NCBI GenBank assembly: GCA_016710285.1
Contig: JADJXR010000001.1
Coordinates: 1,178,001-1,242,000 of the forward strand
Source: Chlorobiota bacterium
Lineage (GTDB): Bacteria; Bacteroidota; Ignavibacteria; OLB7
Length of the DNA stretch: 64,000 nucleotides
Direction: 5' to 3'
Made by a program: the position numbers and the translations under genes. Below the pieces are notes generated by a model, which was not told the DNA's origin, ran no database searches, and saw only the letters and a list, made by a program, of their open reading frames with translations. The first letter of the stretch is position 1. The number at the start of each line of letters is the position of its first letter. Shown here piece by piece: positions 1 to 9,593 of this stretch.

Positions 1-808
1 TCGGGGGGCCAATCACCCTGGCGTTGCGGTCGTAGCGGTGGCCATGCTCGATGTACAGGCTCCCCTCAATCAGCAGCGCGTCGTCAATAAAATGCAGGCG
101 GCCAAGCACCACCTGCTGCAAGGCCTGGGCAATGGACGATGGATTGTTGTTGTTGGCGGCGATATGCTCGGCAAGAATCAGCCGCAAAGTGTTCCGCACT
201 TCCGGCCAGTACCATTCCAAATCGTGGTTCCCTTTGGTGATAACAATCTGGTTCCCGCGCGCCAGCCAACTGGCCAGCGATTGGAACAGCAGCTGGTGGC
301 CATGATTGGCCAGCCAGAGCTTCCATGCCGATTGCGGGGCCGAGGTTCCCAGCCCAAGTTTCCGCTGCCGCCGCGAGACGCTTCCGCGCAACGCCGCCGG
401 GGAAGCATCCCCCCCCCAGCCGATGGTTGTTAGCAGCGTTGACCACTGCTGCATCTGCGCCATAATTGGAATACCGTTCTTGTCGAACGGGACCTCGATA
501 ATCCGAAGGAAGTCAACAAAATCGCCGTTGATAACCAGCACGGTTGGGCGGGCGGTGTTCGTTGGGTCAGCAAGGAATCGGGCAAGGGCATCGTCGTAGA
601 AAAAATTCTCCGGCCCGGTATATCGCCCGTCGGAATGGAGGCCCTCGGCGATATGGAGATCGCTGATAACGATAACATCGTGGCCAGGGAACTCCATCTC
701 CACAACGCTGCCGTTTCCGTTTGGCCACTGCTGCTTCTGCTCATGCTCAATCAGCAATGTGGGAATCTCTTTCCCGCCAGGTATTGCGATGTTGCGTGGG
801 TGTGTCAT
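1..808 (-). CDS. Calcineurin-like metallophosphoesterase (3' end outside window)
   Basis: I translated this frame by hand because it is open at the window edge; 269 residues are visible and the C-terminus lies before base 1. It carries the metallophosphoesterase metal-binding blocks in order: DLH (D50-x-H52), GDFVD (G95-D99), GNHD (193-196) and HGH (255-257). These coordinate two metal ions in calcineurin-like phosphatases. There is no signal peptide, so it is probably cytoplasmic. A long insert (about 105-180) separates blocks two and three, which makes it longer than LpxH-type UDP-diacylglucosamine hydrolases, so I do not assign that role. The ATG at 808 has a GGAAAG ribosome-binding site about seven bases upstream. 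It starts 15 bases after the GMC oxidoreductase stop, so it is probably the last visible gene of that operon. The phosphoesterase class is secure; the substrate is unknown. Confidence 0.85.
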   Translation of the reverse strand, partial: MTHPRNIAIPGGKEIPTLLIEHEQKQQWPNGNGSVVEMEFPGHDVIVISDLHIAEGLHSDGRYTGPENFFYDDALARFLADPTNTARPTVLVINGDFVDFLRIIEVPFDKNGIPIMAQMQQWSTLLTTIGWGGDASPAALRGSVSRRQRKLGLGTSAPQSAWKLWLANHGHQLLFQSLASWLARGNQIVITKGNHDLEWYWPEVRNTLRLILAEHIAANNNNPSSIAQALQQVVLGRLHFIDDALLIEGSLYIEHGHRYDRNARVIGPP

Positions 809-823
809 GGCTTCTTTCCATTC

Positions 824-2299
824 TTATGATGATGCTTGTGCAACGTGGCTGGCGGCCATCCACGACAACGCCATTACGGTGGCCTGGCAATTGGCCCTGA
901 TGTTGGTGGGGAACAGGCTTGCATCGGCAACAAAAAGGTTGCGGAAGCCATGCACGCGGAACTGCTGGCCCACCACTCCGGTGGCCGGGTCGCGGCTGAT
1001 GGTGCTTCCCCCTTGCGGGTGTGCCGATCCCAAAATCAAATCGTCGGGGGCTTGCACAAGCTGGTCCAGCCGGTGGAAATCGTTGGGGTGATACAGGTCA
1101 ATGTGGCGGAAGGTCCCCGGGAACACCGCCACCGCACCTGCGGCGAAATAGAGGTCCGACAACATCCGCATCCCTTTTTTCATCAGGCCAATCTGGTCCT
1201 TCCCGAACTTCAGATTGATGACGGCGTTCCCCTTTTTGTCCAGCGTGATGCTTCCGTTCGGCGGCGTGGCCACCATCACCCCCGCCTGCGCGAAGTAGCG
1301 GTAACGCTCCATCCGCTCGATGTGCGTTGCGAACCACCCGGGAAGGGTGATGGAGAAAGCACCGGGCGGGGCAAAAAATGTCTCCATCACAATCTCCGGA
1401 TCGTCATGGAGCAGAAGGCTTGTTAGGCCAATGCCGTCGAAATTGTTGGCGATGGAGGGCATCTGGGCGGTGAGTATCACCCCGCCCAACGCATGGAACC
1501 GCCGGCCCACCTGCCCGTTGGCGGTGATGCCGCTTCCCAACAGCAACGCCGACGAACCGATTGCCCCGGCACAAGCCACCACGGCATCGGCGGTGGCGGT
1601 TTGTTGTTTCCCGTGCCGCGTGAAGTCAATGCCTTCGGCGCGGAGCTTCCCGTCGCTCTCCCGTTTCCAACGGATGGTCACGTTCTGGCAACTATCCAGC
1701 ACCGTCGCGCCCAGCTGCTCGGCCCAGGGGATGGTGGTCACCAGCATCGAGAGCTTCCGGTTGTAGCGGCAACCGTAGTTGCACCAGCCGCAGCCGATGC
1801 AATCCTTCCGGTTGTGGCGAAGCATCTTCCCTTGCATCCCCAACGCTGCGGCCCCATCCAGAAATGTTTTTGCCCCACTTGATGCCTCGTTCGTGGAGCT
1901 TGAAGGGTCGAACGGAGCGATTGGAGTAACGTGCAGAAGTTCTTCCAACTGATCGTAGGCATCCTCCATTGCGGCGCGGTCAAGCTCGGCACCGGCGGCC
2001 TTCCATTCCGGAAGCACCCTGTCCAAATTGGGGCGCAGCCAGATTGCGTTGTTAATCACCGTGGACCCGCCAACGGTGCAGCCTTGCATAATGGCAACGT
2101 CGTGGTCGGCAGTGGTTTGCAGGCCCCCCTGCTTGTAGATTCGGGGGATCATCTCCATCTCGTTATGCTCAAAACTTGTTGGGTCCTCGTACCGGCCACG
2201 CTCCACCACCAACACGCGCAACCCCATCTGCGACAAGCGGTAGGCCATCACCCCGCCCCCCGCGCCGGAACCGATCACGATAGCATCATAGTGGTTCAT
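824..2299 (-). CDS. GMC-family FAD-dependent oxidoreductase
   Basis: 491 aa. The N-terminus has the Rossmann FAD-binding fingerprint (GSGAGG at 10-15, acidic E33 ending strand 2). The GMC signature GGSTVINNAIW lies near 77-87 and the C-terminal half has HPQGGS near 427 followed by VADASLFPTN near 457, the usual catalytic/FAD region. A four-cysteine cluster (C167, C170, C173, C177) resembles the cysteine-rich loop of bacterial membrane-associated GMC dehydrogenases rather than soluble choline or glucose oxidases. It should oxidise an alcohol, sugar or sterol-like substrate with FAD; the substrate cannot be read from sequence. Its ATG overlaps the stop of the upstream membrane protein (ATGA at 2296-2299), so the two are probably translated together and act as one complex. 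Confidence 0.9.
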   Translation of the reverse strand: MNHYDAIVIGSGAGGGVMAYRLSQMGLRVLVVERGRYEDPTSFEHNEMEMIPRIYKQGGLQTTADHDVAIMQGCTVGGSTVINNAIWLRPNLDRVLPEWKAAGAELDRAAMEDAYDQLEELLHVTPIAPFDPSSSTNEASSGAKTFLDGAAALGMQGKMLRHNRKDCIGCGWCNYGCRYNRKLSMLVTTIPWAEQLGATVLDSCQNVTIRWKRESDGKLRAEGIDFTRHGKQQTATADAVVACAGAIGSSALLLGSGITANGQVGRRFHALGGVILTAQMPSIANNFDGIGLTSLLLHDDPEIVMETFFAPPGAFSITLPGWFATHIERMERYRYFAQAGVMVATPPNGSITLDKKGNAVINLKFGKDQIGLMKKGMRMLSDLYFAAGAVAVFPGTFRHIDLYHPNDFHRLDQLVQAPDDLILGSAHPQGGSTISRDPATGVVGQQFRVHGFRNLFVADASLFPTNIRANCQATVMALSWMAASHVAQASS

Positions 2300-3189
2300 T
2301 GCGTTGGGCCTCCATCATCGTTTTGTGGATTGCTGTTTTGTGGGTTTCTGTTTTGCGGGCCCTGGTTGTTCGGAAGCGGATAGGTGTATGGCGTTTTGTT
2401 CAAGCTGGTGCGGCGTTCGCCGGCATCAACTTCGGTGTAGCCAACCGAGCGGCGGACATCGGGATGGGTGTAGAAGGAGAAGGTGGTCAGCAGCTTCAGC
2501 GTGCGGGCAACGTCGCGGAACGGGCCTTTGGACCAGATCACTTTCTGGACAACTTGGCGGCGGCTGTGGGTCCCAAGCTCGCTGAATGCGGCCAACCGGA
2601 ACACCAGCAACGGAGCCAGCCACTCCACAAGGAAAAGCACAAGCCGAATATCTTTTTTGATTGGTGAGTCAATGGTGGCCAGCAGGTGATCGGTCCGGAG
2701 CGCGACGGCGATGGGGTGAAGCCGCTCCTTCTCATCGTCCAGCATCACATCGGCAACCTGCACCACCGTCTGGAACTCACGCAGCGTCAGGTAGCGGGGG
2801 TTAAATCGGGCGCGCACAGCTTCGCGAAGGGTGATGATGGAAAGGGCGTACTGCGCCGCCAGCCCCGCCCCAACAATCGCGCCCCACCAAGACGATTGCA
2901 GCCCCCCCAACAGAAGCCACGCCACCGTTAGCAGCAGCAGCAACCGCAGCCCCATGTTCAGCACGGCGCGGTTTTGCCGCACGCCACCGCTTCCCAATCC
3001 CAGCAGCAGCCCGCAGGCAATCGTGGCGCAGGCGGTGGCATCGCTTGGCCGCCCAGGGTGGCCAAACCAGTGGGGGAAAATTATCCGAAGGACTCCCAGC
3101 ACCAGCAGCATCCACGCGAACAGGTTAACCATGCTGGAAAGGAAGACTTCGTTGATGTTGTAATCGTAGCGGCGCATCGGATAGATCAT
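2296..3189 (-). CDS. Membrane accessory subunit for GMC oxidoreductase (GluDH subunit 3-like tail)
   Basis: 297 aa from the ATG at 3189. A longer frame reaches 3291 with GTG, but the ATG at 3189 overlaps the DUF362 stop as ATGA, and the next gene starts the same way, so I take the short form. Residues about 15-125 hold three or four hydrophobic segments. The C-terminal part (FLVEWLAPLLVFRLAAFSEL, later a FYTHPDVRRSVGY-like motif) resembles the small helical domain found beside or fused to membrane GMC dehydrogenases (gluconate 2-dehydrogenase subunit 3-like); this is recalled family resemblance, not a search result. The extreme C-terminus is Asn/Gln/Pro-rich with repeated PQN. I infer that it anchors or matures the GMC enzyme at the inner membrane. 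Confidence 0.6.
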   Translation of the reverse strand: MIYPMRRYDYNINEVFLSSMVNLFAWMLLVLGVLRIIFPHWFGHPGRPSDATACATIACGLLLGLGSGGVRQNRAVLNMGLRLLLLLTVAWLLLGGLQSSWWGAIVGAGLAAQYALSIITLREAVRARFNPRYLTLREFQTVVQVADVMLDDEKERLHPIAVALRTDHLLATIDSPIKKDIRLVLFLVEWLAPLLVFRLAAFSELGTHSRRQVVQKVIWSKGPFRDVARTLKLLTTFSFYTHPDVRRSVGYTEVDAGERRTSLNKTPYTYPLPNNQGPQNRNPQNSNPQNDDGGPTQ

Positions 3190-4331
3190 GCCGGAACCCT
3201 CCTGGCGTTGTTTGGTGAAGGTGCCTTCTTCTCCCCCAATCGCGACAGCCACCCGGTGATGGTTTGCAAGATTCCGAAGAACCATTGCCACCGGCTAACC
3301 GGCGTGAATCGTTTATCCATTCCGCTTGCCATCGCCCGCGACATGAACCGGCTTAGCCAGTAGAATTCCTCCATGGCGTTCATCGCCACCACCACGAACG
3401 GGCGGACGTTCCCCCACGGGGTCCAGGGCGTAAGGTCCCCGATGCGGGTGATCTGGATGGTCCCCCAGCGGTGCATCGCTTCCTGCAGCACGTAGTTGTG
3501 GGCGGGGTTGATCTCCATTTTTTCGTTGGCGGTCCAATCCAGCGCAAAGATGTTATCGCTGGCGAAGAAGGTCTCCGTTCGGTTCGGGTTTCCGTCGCGG
3601 ACGTGGCCGGTAAGCCCGTCGCCGCTGACCCACGCATCAAGGAAACCGAAGTGGATGGGAAGGCGTTCGGCAATCAGCACGGCGGATTCGTAGAACTCAA
3701 TCCCCCTGCCGTGGTAGTGGCGCATCTTGTCCCACTGCGGCAAGCAGCCATAGACGTTTTTGATGCATCCGGTGAAGAAGCATTGCCAGTGGCTTTTGTT
3801 TTTGGCGAAGGAGATGCGGTAGTCGGCATCGTGCCAGATTTTGCCGGCGGGACCATGCCCCAAACGCCCGCCGTAATCGAACGGGACGGTTTCCTGGGAA
3901 AGATCCACGATGGAGTAGCCGTTGCCGGTGTAGCCGCAAATTTCGCGAGCCACGTTCTGGACGGTGCGGCGTTGGTAGGAGTAGTTGTACACGTTCTGGG
4001 CCTCCACCACGGCAATGGCCGCGAATCCCTGGGCACGGATTGCGGCGATCAGTTGCTCCACCAACGCGGGGTCCGTATAGACCGGGGAGTCCGCAAGCGA
4101 TTCCGAAGCCGTCATGATGTTCGGCTTGATAGCAATGGCGAATTGCTCCTTCGGTATCGGCTTCCCATCGCCCCCCTTGCTCTTCTCCCAATGGTCCAGC
4201 AAGTGTTGGATGAACCCCGATTGCTCCATCGCCGCAGCGAAGGTCGCGTGCTTATCCATCCCCTGCTTTGGCGTGACGATGTGGACGGTGGAGTTGCGCG
4301 AATAAATTGGATGCAGATGTTCTGTGCCCAT
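3186..4331 (-). CDS. DUF362 domain protein
   Basis: 381 aa from the ATG at 4331; a TTG at 4451 would add 40 residues with no homology character. The sequence has the look of the DUF362 family: KPNIMTASE near 90, a VVEAQNVYNYSY segment, KNKSHWQCFFTGCIKNVYGC near 190 and a late Asp/Glu-rich region. DUF362 proteins often accompany ferredoxins or iron-sulfur oxidoreductases and their biochemical role is unsettled. No CxxCxxC ferredoxin motif is visible. The last 60 residues are basic and hydrophobic (RWQWFFGILQTITGWLSRLG), possibly a membrane-facing amphipathic helix. The stop overlaps the start of the membrane accessory gene. Family confidence is good, function unknown, and the start is uncertain because no clear ribosome-binding site precedes either candidate. 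Confidence 0.7.
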   Translation of the reverse strand: MGTEHLHPIYSRNSTVHIVTPKQGMDKHATFAAAMEQSGFIQHLLDHWEKSKGGDGKPIPKEQFAIAIKPNIMTASESLADSPVYTDPALVEQLIAAIRAQGFAAIAVVEAQNVYNYSYQRRTVQNVAREICGYTGNGYSIVDLSQETVPFDYGGRLGHGPAGKIWHDADYRISFAKNKSHWQCFFTGCIKNVYGCLPQWDKMRHYHGRGIEFYESAVLIAERLPIHFGFLDAWVSGDGLTGHVRDGNPNRTETFFASDNIFALDWTANEKMEINPAHNYVLQEAMHRWGTIQITRIGDLTPWTPWGNVRPFVVVAMNAMEEFYWLSRFMSRAMASGMDKRFTPVSRWQWFFGILQTITGWLSRLGEKKAPSPNNARRVPA

Positions 4332-4790
4332 GCTCAATAAGGTCAATGCGTGGTACAAGTAGGTGTGTGGCGGCGCGGGCTGCTGCCAATGCTTATCCCC
4401 CACCGTTGGAATGGGAAAGCACGACAGAAGCAAATAAGTTCCGAGCACCAACGATGCGGCTCCGAAATGGAACGCTCATCGGCCTGGTAGGCAGCAATAC
4501 GTGAATGCGGCCTGCGTGAAATCAACAGAGTATGGCGGCGTTGCTGGGTGCGCGTGCCGGAACGGCACAGGCAGCGTCGTCAAGAGTACCAGAGAAGGAG
4601 CTTCCCAGATCGTGTGGCAATTGCGGGAAGCGTACACCGACGAAAATCCGTTCGTTCATTCAACGAACGCCAGAAAAATACGGGGCGCAGACTTCAGTAT
4701 CCAACAGTTTTTTTGCTGGAGTATGGTGGCGGGGGGAAAAATATGGGATTGCCAGGGGAATTGCTCCGAGTGTCTCTCCAATGAATCAAG
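4332..4790. other. Intergenic region upstream of DUF362
   Basis: No convincing gene on either strand: short frames here start in poor context and have no recognisable motifs. The stretch is less GC-rich than its flanks (for example around 4660-4700). It probably holds the promoter of the DUF362-GMC operon, but I cannot point to a specific -33/-7 pair. The repeat array described separately follows directly. Confidence 0.4.
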
Positions 4791-5238
4791 GTAGCGGCCC
4801 CGACAAAAGTCGGGGCCGAGAGAAGATGACGCCGAAGGCTAAAGACCTTTTATCAATCCCGACGAAGGTCGGACCCCAGAGAAGATGACGCCGAAGGCTA
4901 AAGACCTTCGGCTACCTCCACCCAGTAACTTTGCAACGCCGGGTAGCGGCAGGTCTTTAGCCTGCCGAGTGTCTATAGCCTGAAGAGGCTTCCATGGGAG
5001 TAAAACGCCGAAGGCTAAAGACCTTTCATCAATCCCGACGAAGGTCGGGCCCCAGAGAAGATGACGCCGAAGGCTAAAGACCTTCGGCTACCTCCACCCA
5101 GTAACTTTGCAGCACCGGGTAGCGGCAGGTCTTTAGCCTGCCGAGTAAAACGCCGAAGGCTAAAGACCTTTCATCAATCCCGACGAAGGTCGGGCCCCAG
5201 AGAAGATGACGCCGAAGGCTAAAGACCTTCGGCTACCC
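4791..5238. repeat. Family A palindromic repeat array (about three units)
   Basis: Nearly identical units begin at 4830, 5006 and 5151 (spacings 176 and 145). Each contains the 23-base palindrome GCCGAAGGCTAAAGACCTTCGGC (for example 4890-4912) or a half of it, then a CCCGAC-GAAG-GTCGGG hairpin, and, in two units, a second hairpin around GGCAGGTCTTTAGCCTGCC. Units are joined by shared non-palindromic text. Single copies of the same element occur at about 27540, 52411, 59361 and 61616. No transposase lies beside any copy. It lies between two co-directional genes (1410-aa gene and DUF362), where transcription would pass through the hairpins. Confidence 0.9.
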
Positions 5239-5268
5239 CTTTTCCGTCAGTTGCTTCGCTGCGGGCGG

Positions 5269-8200
5269 TCACAGCTCAATCGCGTCGGCGTACACAACGC
5301 GGCGGCCGTAGCGGCGTTGGGTGATTGTCTGGCCAGCCCCGCCCCCCGTTTTATAGGCCACCTCCATATTGATATGCCGTTCGTACTCCTTCACCACCAG
5401 CCGGTACGGGCGGCTGCCGCGTGGTTCGGGAAGCGTGATAACCCCGCTCCACAGCAACGGAGCCACCATGTCGGTGACTTTATGGGGGAGCAGTTGGATG
5501 TTGGCATCGGGGACGGGAACCCATCCCAAATCGGGGTCGCTGATGTCGCTGCGGCGCGTCTCCACCGCCACCTCGAAATCCCCGCCATCGCTCTGTGCTT
5601 CGGACTTGTTGAAGGTTAGGCCGGCGATTGCCACCCCAATTTTTCGCGGGTTCCCCGGGTCGGAGTTGATGGTCATCAATCGGTCGGGGGCGATTTGAGC
5701 AAAGTCGGCAAGCACCACCCGCGAGACGAACGCATTCTTCACGCTGTTCGGTTGATACCGCACCAACGCCAGCCGGATGAATGGATAATAGCTTAGCCCA
5801 GCATCAATCTGAAGGTCGCAGTACCACAGCTGGCGAACCTCGTCATACTCCACCTTGTGCCCCAACACCGCCAGCGTCGGCTTGGCCGGAACGTATTCAA
5901 TATCTGCGGTGATGGCCAACTCCAATTTGTCCGCAACCTGGCGCACGTTGCTCACCTGCAACTCACTTTCGGAAAGGCTGAGCCGTGGCTGCAGGCTCTT
6001 CATGTACAGCTCGGCATTTCGCGTTGCGGCTTTCCCCGTTTTGTTCTCCGCTGATGTTTCTTTTACTGATGTTTCTTTTTCCGTGGCTTCGTTCCCTGCA
6101 CTTGCCTTCTTTTTCTTGTTCTTCAGGAAGGCTTCCACAATCTCTTTGTGCTGCTGCTGCGTGGCCAGCGTGGTTTTCGCGGTGGCTTCTTCGCTTTCGG
6201 GGACTTCCTCGATCGAAACCCCGTAGCGATCCTGGTGCCAGGCTTTGAAATCGGCGGCGCTGGGGCTTCCGCTGGGGGGAAGCGAGGACCAGATGGGATC
6301 GGCCCCCCACTGCGTGACGTAGGGAAGGTACTGCTTCGGAATGCCGGAAAACGGCCCGGTCCAGATCAACACCCCAAGCCGCTCCTCGTCGCCGGAACTG
6401 AACCACGGGCGGTCCAAATAGACCCGCAATCCTCCCCCCTTCCGTGCGCTGGCAATCCCTGTCCCTTCGGTCTTTGTCTGCCAGCCAAACGTTGGCAGGA
6501 TGTAGAGAAGTTTGGGGGCATCGGGGCGGGCGGAGTTCAAGATTTTTTTCTCCACCATCTCCGAATTCCGTGAGATGTTCTTTTCCACTTTCGTCGGGTC
6601 GTTCGGATCCTCGGCCAGCAGTTCCGGCGGCAGATACTCGCGGAATCGCGTGGTGGCGTTGATGAAATAGCGCACCTTCCGGTACTTCGTGTCGCCAAAC
6701 TCATGCCGCCGGACGAAATAGAGGAATGGAGCCTTCGGGTCGTCCACCAGAAGCTCGCAGATGGTGGCTTTGCCGGGGATCATCTCCCACTTTGGTTTCG
6801 AGAGCGGATCCACCGGCTCCTCCCACTCGGCGCGGATCTCAACGCGGGCGGTTGACTTGCAACTGAGCAGCAGTTTATCCCCCAACGTGGCGTAGGTCTG
6901 CCCCAGGGATTTGTGTGCCCCCAGGCTGTCGAACTTCGGAATGCCCAGCGGTTGCTGCGTGGCGTGCACAAGCTCCAACGTGCGGTGCGGGGTCAGCATC
7001 CACAGCCGTCCGAATTGGGCCAGCTTGGCAACCTCAGAAAGTTTCGGCGGGTTCAACTCCTCAATCCAGTTCCAGACCCCCAACAGCTTCAACGTTTTTT
7101 TCCCGAACACCGAGGCGTAGCGGCAGCGAAGAACCTCACCTTTTGGAAGGAAGAGGGTCAGCACCCGCTCCGTGTCGTTCCAGTCGGGGAGTTTTGCGGC
7201 GGCCCCTTCGTGCAGGCGGATTCGGAACGGGAGCTTCCGGTGCCACGCGCCATCTTCGCGGAAGGCAATCGCCACCGCACCATTCGGCGCGGACGTTGGC
7301 GGGCCAGGGATTGGCGCGGGTGGTTCCGCCCCCCCTTTTGCCGGAATCATCACAACATTCCCGGCAGGAACCCCCGGCGCGTTGAACAGGATAACCCCTT
7401 CGGCCAACGGGTCGGGAAGGTAGGGAAGCTCGGTGATCTGGTCCTCGGCAGCTATCGGGTTTGGCGGGTTCTTGTCGCCGGCGGAGCCAATTTGCTTGAA
7501 GCGTCCTTCTTTGCTGGCAATCAGCTCATACTGCTCTATCAGTTTTGCGTCATCGGCCAGATCATCGGCCGGAAGGTCGAACACGCCGTGGGTTTCGGCA
7601 TCAAGTTGGGCAATGGCTGGCGGGGCAACATGGCGCTGGCTGGTGGCATCGGTGGGGGTGGTGTCCAGCGGCTGGCTGCTGTTCATGCTGCGGATCACAA
7701 GGCGTTCCAGCGATTCGCCAGGGAGCGCATCAATCGGGGACTTCAGCACCACAAACGGATGGGAGATCGGCTCGAACCGGCGATAGATAATCGGCGGCGT
7801 TGCCCACTGCATTTCCGAGGGCGGAACGGATTTCACCGTGGGGCCGTTCCCCGCCAAATCCACCGCACGCAGGCGGACGCGGTACTCCTTCCCGAACCGC
7901 AACATCGGCAGCGATCCCGGGGTCACGCGGAAGCTGGTGCGGAGCTTGAAATCTTCGGAGAATTCGTTCGGCGCGCGCACCACTTTGCCATCGTTATCAA
8001 CCGCCGCGCCCGGGCGTGGGACGCTTAGGCTCCACCCCTCCCACGTCCCCATTGATTCGGGAAGGAACAGGTCGGTGGAGGTTCCATCGGCGGACTCGGT
8101 GGTTGCGGTTTGGATGAACCCTTCATCCTGATGTTCCTCGGTTATCCCGGCCTCGGTGAACTGATAGCTGCCGGTCCGTTGGTGAAGGGAGAACCACTGG

Positions 8201-9501
8201 TTCCGCTCGGCATCGAACAGATCCACCCGATAGCCCCGGATCAAATCCTCGGCATGGAACAGCGGGTCCGTCCCCGACTCCAACTCTCCCCGTTTCTGCG
8301 TTGCCGATTTCAGCATTGTTGCCAGCCGCAACGCGCGCCCGGTGCGGACGATGGAGATTCCGCTGGTGCGTGGCGCAGGGATGCTGCTGCTGGTTGGCGA
8401 GTCGGTTGTTGCGCGCCCCTGGCGTGCCGAAAGGTTGTAGGCAAAATTTTGCAGCTTCATCGCCATCCCCTGCACGTCCACTTGGACCAAGTGGTAAAGG
8501 GGTTGCTTGCCGTCGGGGAAGGGATCGCTCAGGCGCATCACTCCGCTTTCGGCAACCTCCGGCATTGCTTGGCGTGGCTGGGCGATAAATCCGGCATCGG
8601 AATATTTGAAGGCGGTGCGTGGCGTGCGGTCCTTTTTTGGCAGCGAAGGAAGGCCGTTGGGCCAGATCGGCATCACCTTAATCTGGCCCGTTGCGGGGAA
8701 CGCGCCGCCGCCCGGAATCACCTCCACATCGAACACTAACCCAAGCCGGCGAAGCATTGATGGATACGCCCCCAGCATCGAAACCATCTGGTGGAAATCC
8801 ATCTCCGGCGGCGCGATTGCGCTTTTGCGATGCTGCCCGGTTCGCACCACGTTCACCTTGTTGTGGACCGTGGGCGTGTCGGGGTCCTTCTTGTTTTTTG
8901 GGGCAAAGAAATATTGAAGCTGCGCGAAGTCGGTGGAAGGGTTTGGGGGACCCGGGGGGATTGCCCCCATCTTTGACATCATCGGGCGGAGCGTCTCGAT
9001 AATGCTTTTTTCCTGGGGAACCCCCACCGTTGATTTCACGATCGGATCACGGTAGGTGTTGATTGATCCAAGGTCCTTGGCCAGCTGCTCAACCCCTGGG
9101 AATTCCTCCGACGCACCAAACGCCTGATAGACCTGCTTCAGATAGCCAAGCACGTTGGCCATGGGGTAGCTGAAAATCAACCGGTCATCCAGCTTATCGA
9201 ACTGGTACGGGCGGACGTAGGTTGTTTTGGTGAACAACGCTTGCCACAGCTTGGATTGCGGGGCCAGGTTGGGGTCCGGAAGGAAGGGTTTGCAATCGAA
9301 GGTGGTTCCGCCAACCGTGGCTTGAAATTTCAGTTGAGCCAGCGTTGCCGGCCAATCCAGAAAATCTTTGAACTGGCCAAGCTGTTCCGGAATAACATCC
9401 GTTTTCAGCTGTGGCGAAACGAAGATGGAGAGAATCGGGTTGCCGCTCCCTTTTGCGATGCTGCGCGGCAGGGCTGTCCACATGATGCTTTGCTCGATCA
9501 T
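5269..9501 (-). CDS. Very large protein of unknown function (1410 aa)
   Basis: I do not recognise a named family. The start is well supported: ATG at 9501 with AAGGAG seven bases upstream. There is no signal peptide or membrane segment. The first 150 residues begin with a WTALP motif, a SIFVSPQL motif and DFLDWPATLAQL. Around 530-550 a YRVRLRAVDLAGNG stretch reads like a fibronectin-type beta sandwich. Residues about 1120-1163 form a low-complexity Lys/Glu/Thr-rich linker with repeated KETS, separating about 1110 N-terminal from about 250 C-terminal residues, the latter ending in a RRYGRRVVYADAIEL-type tail. Most of the rest is beta-rich and proline-rich. The 189-aa gene lies 92 bases upstream on the same strand, so the two may be co-transcribed. 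It could be a structural or cargo-handling protein; this is a guess. Confidence 0.85.
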   Translation of the reverse strand: MIEQSIMWTALPRSIAKGSGNPILSIFVSPQLKTDVIPEQLGQFKDFLDWPATLAQLKFQATVGGTTFDCKPFLPDPNLAPQSKLWQALFTKTTYVRPYQFDKLDDRLIFSYPMANVLGYLKQVYQAFGASEEFPGVEQLAKDLGSINTYRDPIVKSTVGVPQEKSIIETLRPMMSKMGAIPPGPPNPSTDFAQLQYFFAPKNKKDPDTPTVHNKVNVVRTGQHRKSAIAPPEMDFHQMVSMLGAYPSMLRRLGLVFDVEVIPGGGAFPATGQIKVMPIWPNGLPSLPKKDRTPRTAFKYSDAGFIAQPRQAMPEVAESGVMRLSDPFPDGKQPLYHLVQVDVQGMAMKLQNFAYNLSARQGRATTDSPTSSSIPAPRTSGISIVRTGRALRLATMLKSATQKRGELESGTDPLFHAEDLIRGYRVDLFDAERNQWFSLHQRTGSYQFTEAGITEEHQDEGFIQTATTESADGTSTDLFLPESMGTWEGWSLSVPRPGAAVDNDGKVVRAPNEFSEDFKLRTSFRVTPGSLPMLRFGKEYRVRLRAVDLAGNGPTVKSVPPSEMQWATPPIIYRRFEPISHPFVVLKSPIDALPGESLERLVIRSMNSSQPLDTTPTDATSQRHVAPPAIAQLDAETHGVFDLPADDLADDAKLIEQYELIASKEGRFKQIGSAGDKNPPNPIAAEDQITELPYLPDPLAEGVILFNAPGVPAGNVVMIPAKGGAEPPAPIPGPPTSAPNGAVAIAFREDGAWHRKLPFRIRLHEGAAAKLPDWNDTERVLTLFLPKGEVLRCRYASVFGKKTLKLLGVWNWIEELNPPKLSEVAKLAQFGRLWMLTPHRTLELVHATQQPLGIPKFDSLGAHKSLGQTYATLGDKLLLSCKSTARVEIRAEWEEPVDPLSKPKWEMIPGKATICELLVDDPKAPFLYFVRRHEFGDTKYRKVRYFINATTRFREYLPPELLAEDPNDPTKVEKNISRNSEMVEKKILNSARPDAPKLLYILPTFGWQTKTEGTGIASARKGGGLRVYLDRPWFSSGDEERLGVLIWTGPFSGIPKQYLPYVTQWGADPIWSSLPPSGSPSAADFKAWHQDRYGVSIEEVPESEEATAKTTLATQQQHKEIVEAFLKNKKKKASAGNEATEKETSVKETSAENKTGKAATRNAELYMKSLQPRLSLSESELQVSNVRQVADKLELAITADIEYVPAKPTLAVLGHKVEYDEVRQLWYCDLQIDAGLSYYPFIRLALVRYQPNSVKNAFVSRVVLADFAQIAPDRLMTINSDPGNPRKIGVAIAGLTFNKSEAQSDGGDFEVAVETRRSDISDPDLGWVPVPDANIQLLPHKVTDMVAPLLWSGVITLPEPRGSRPYRLVVKEYERHINMEVAYKTGGGAGQTITQRRYGRRVVYADAIEL

Positions 9502-9593
9502 ACTGCACTCCTTGATAAACGCCTTCTAAGTTACACCGCTTGCCCAGAAGCGTGCACGTTCGGCAAGCCGTTGCGCAGCTTCTGGGGTACGTT

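Noticed and set aside
4791..5238. CRISPR array
   Set aside because: Units are long, palindromic and themselves repeated, with no unique spacers and no cas genes; the same units occur singly elsewhere.
6913..8028. Plus-strand frame of 371 codons
   Set aside because: Antisense of the 1410-aa gene, whose start has a strong ribosome-binding site; the shadow lacks one.
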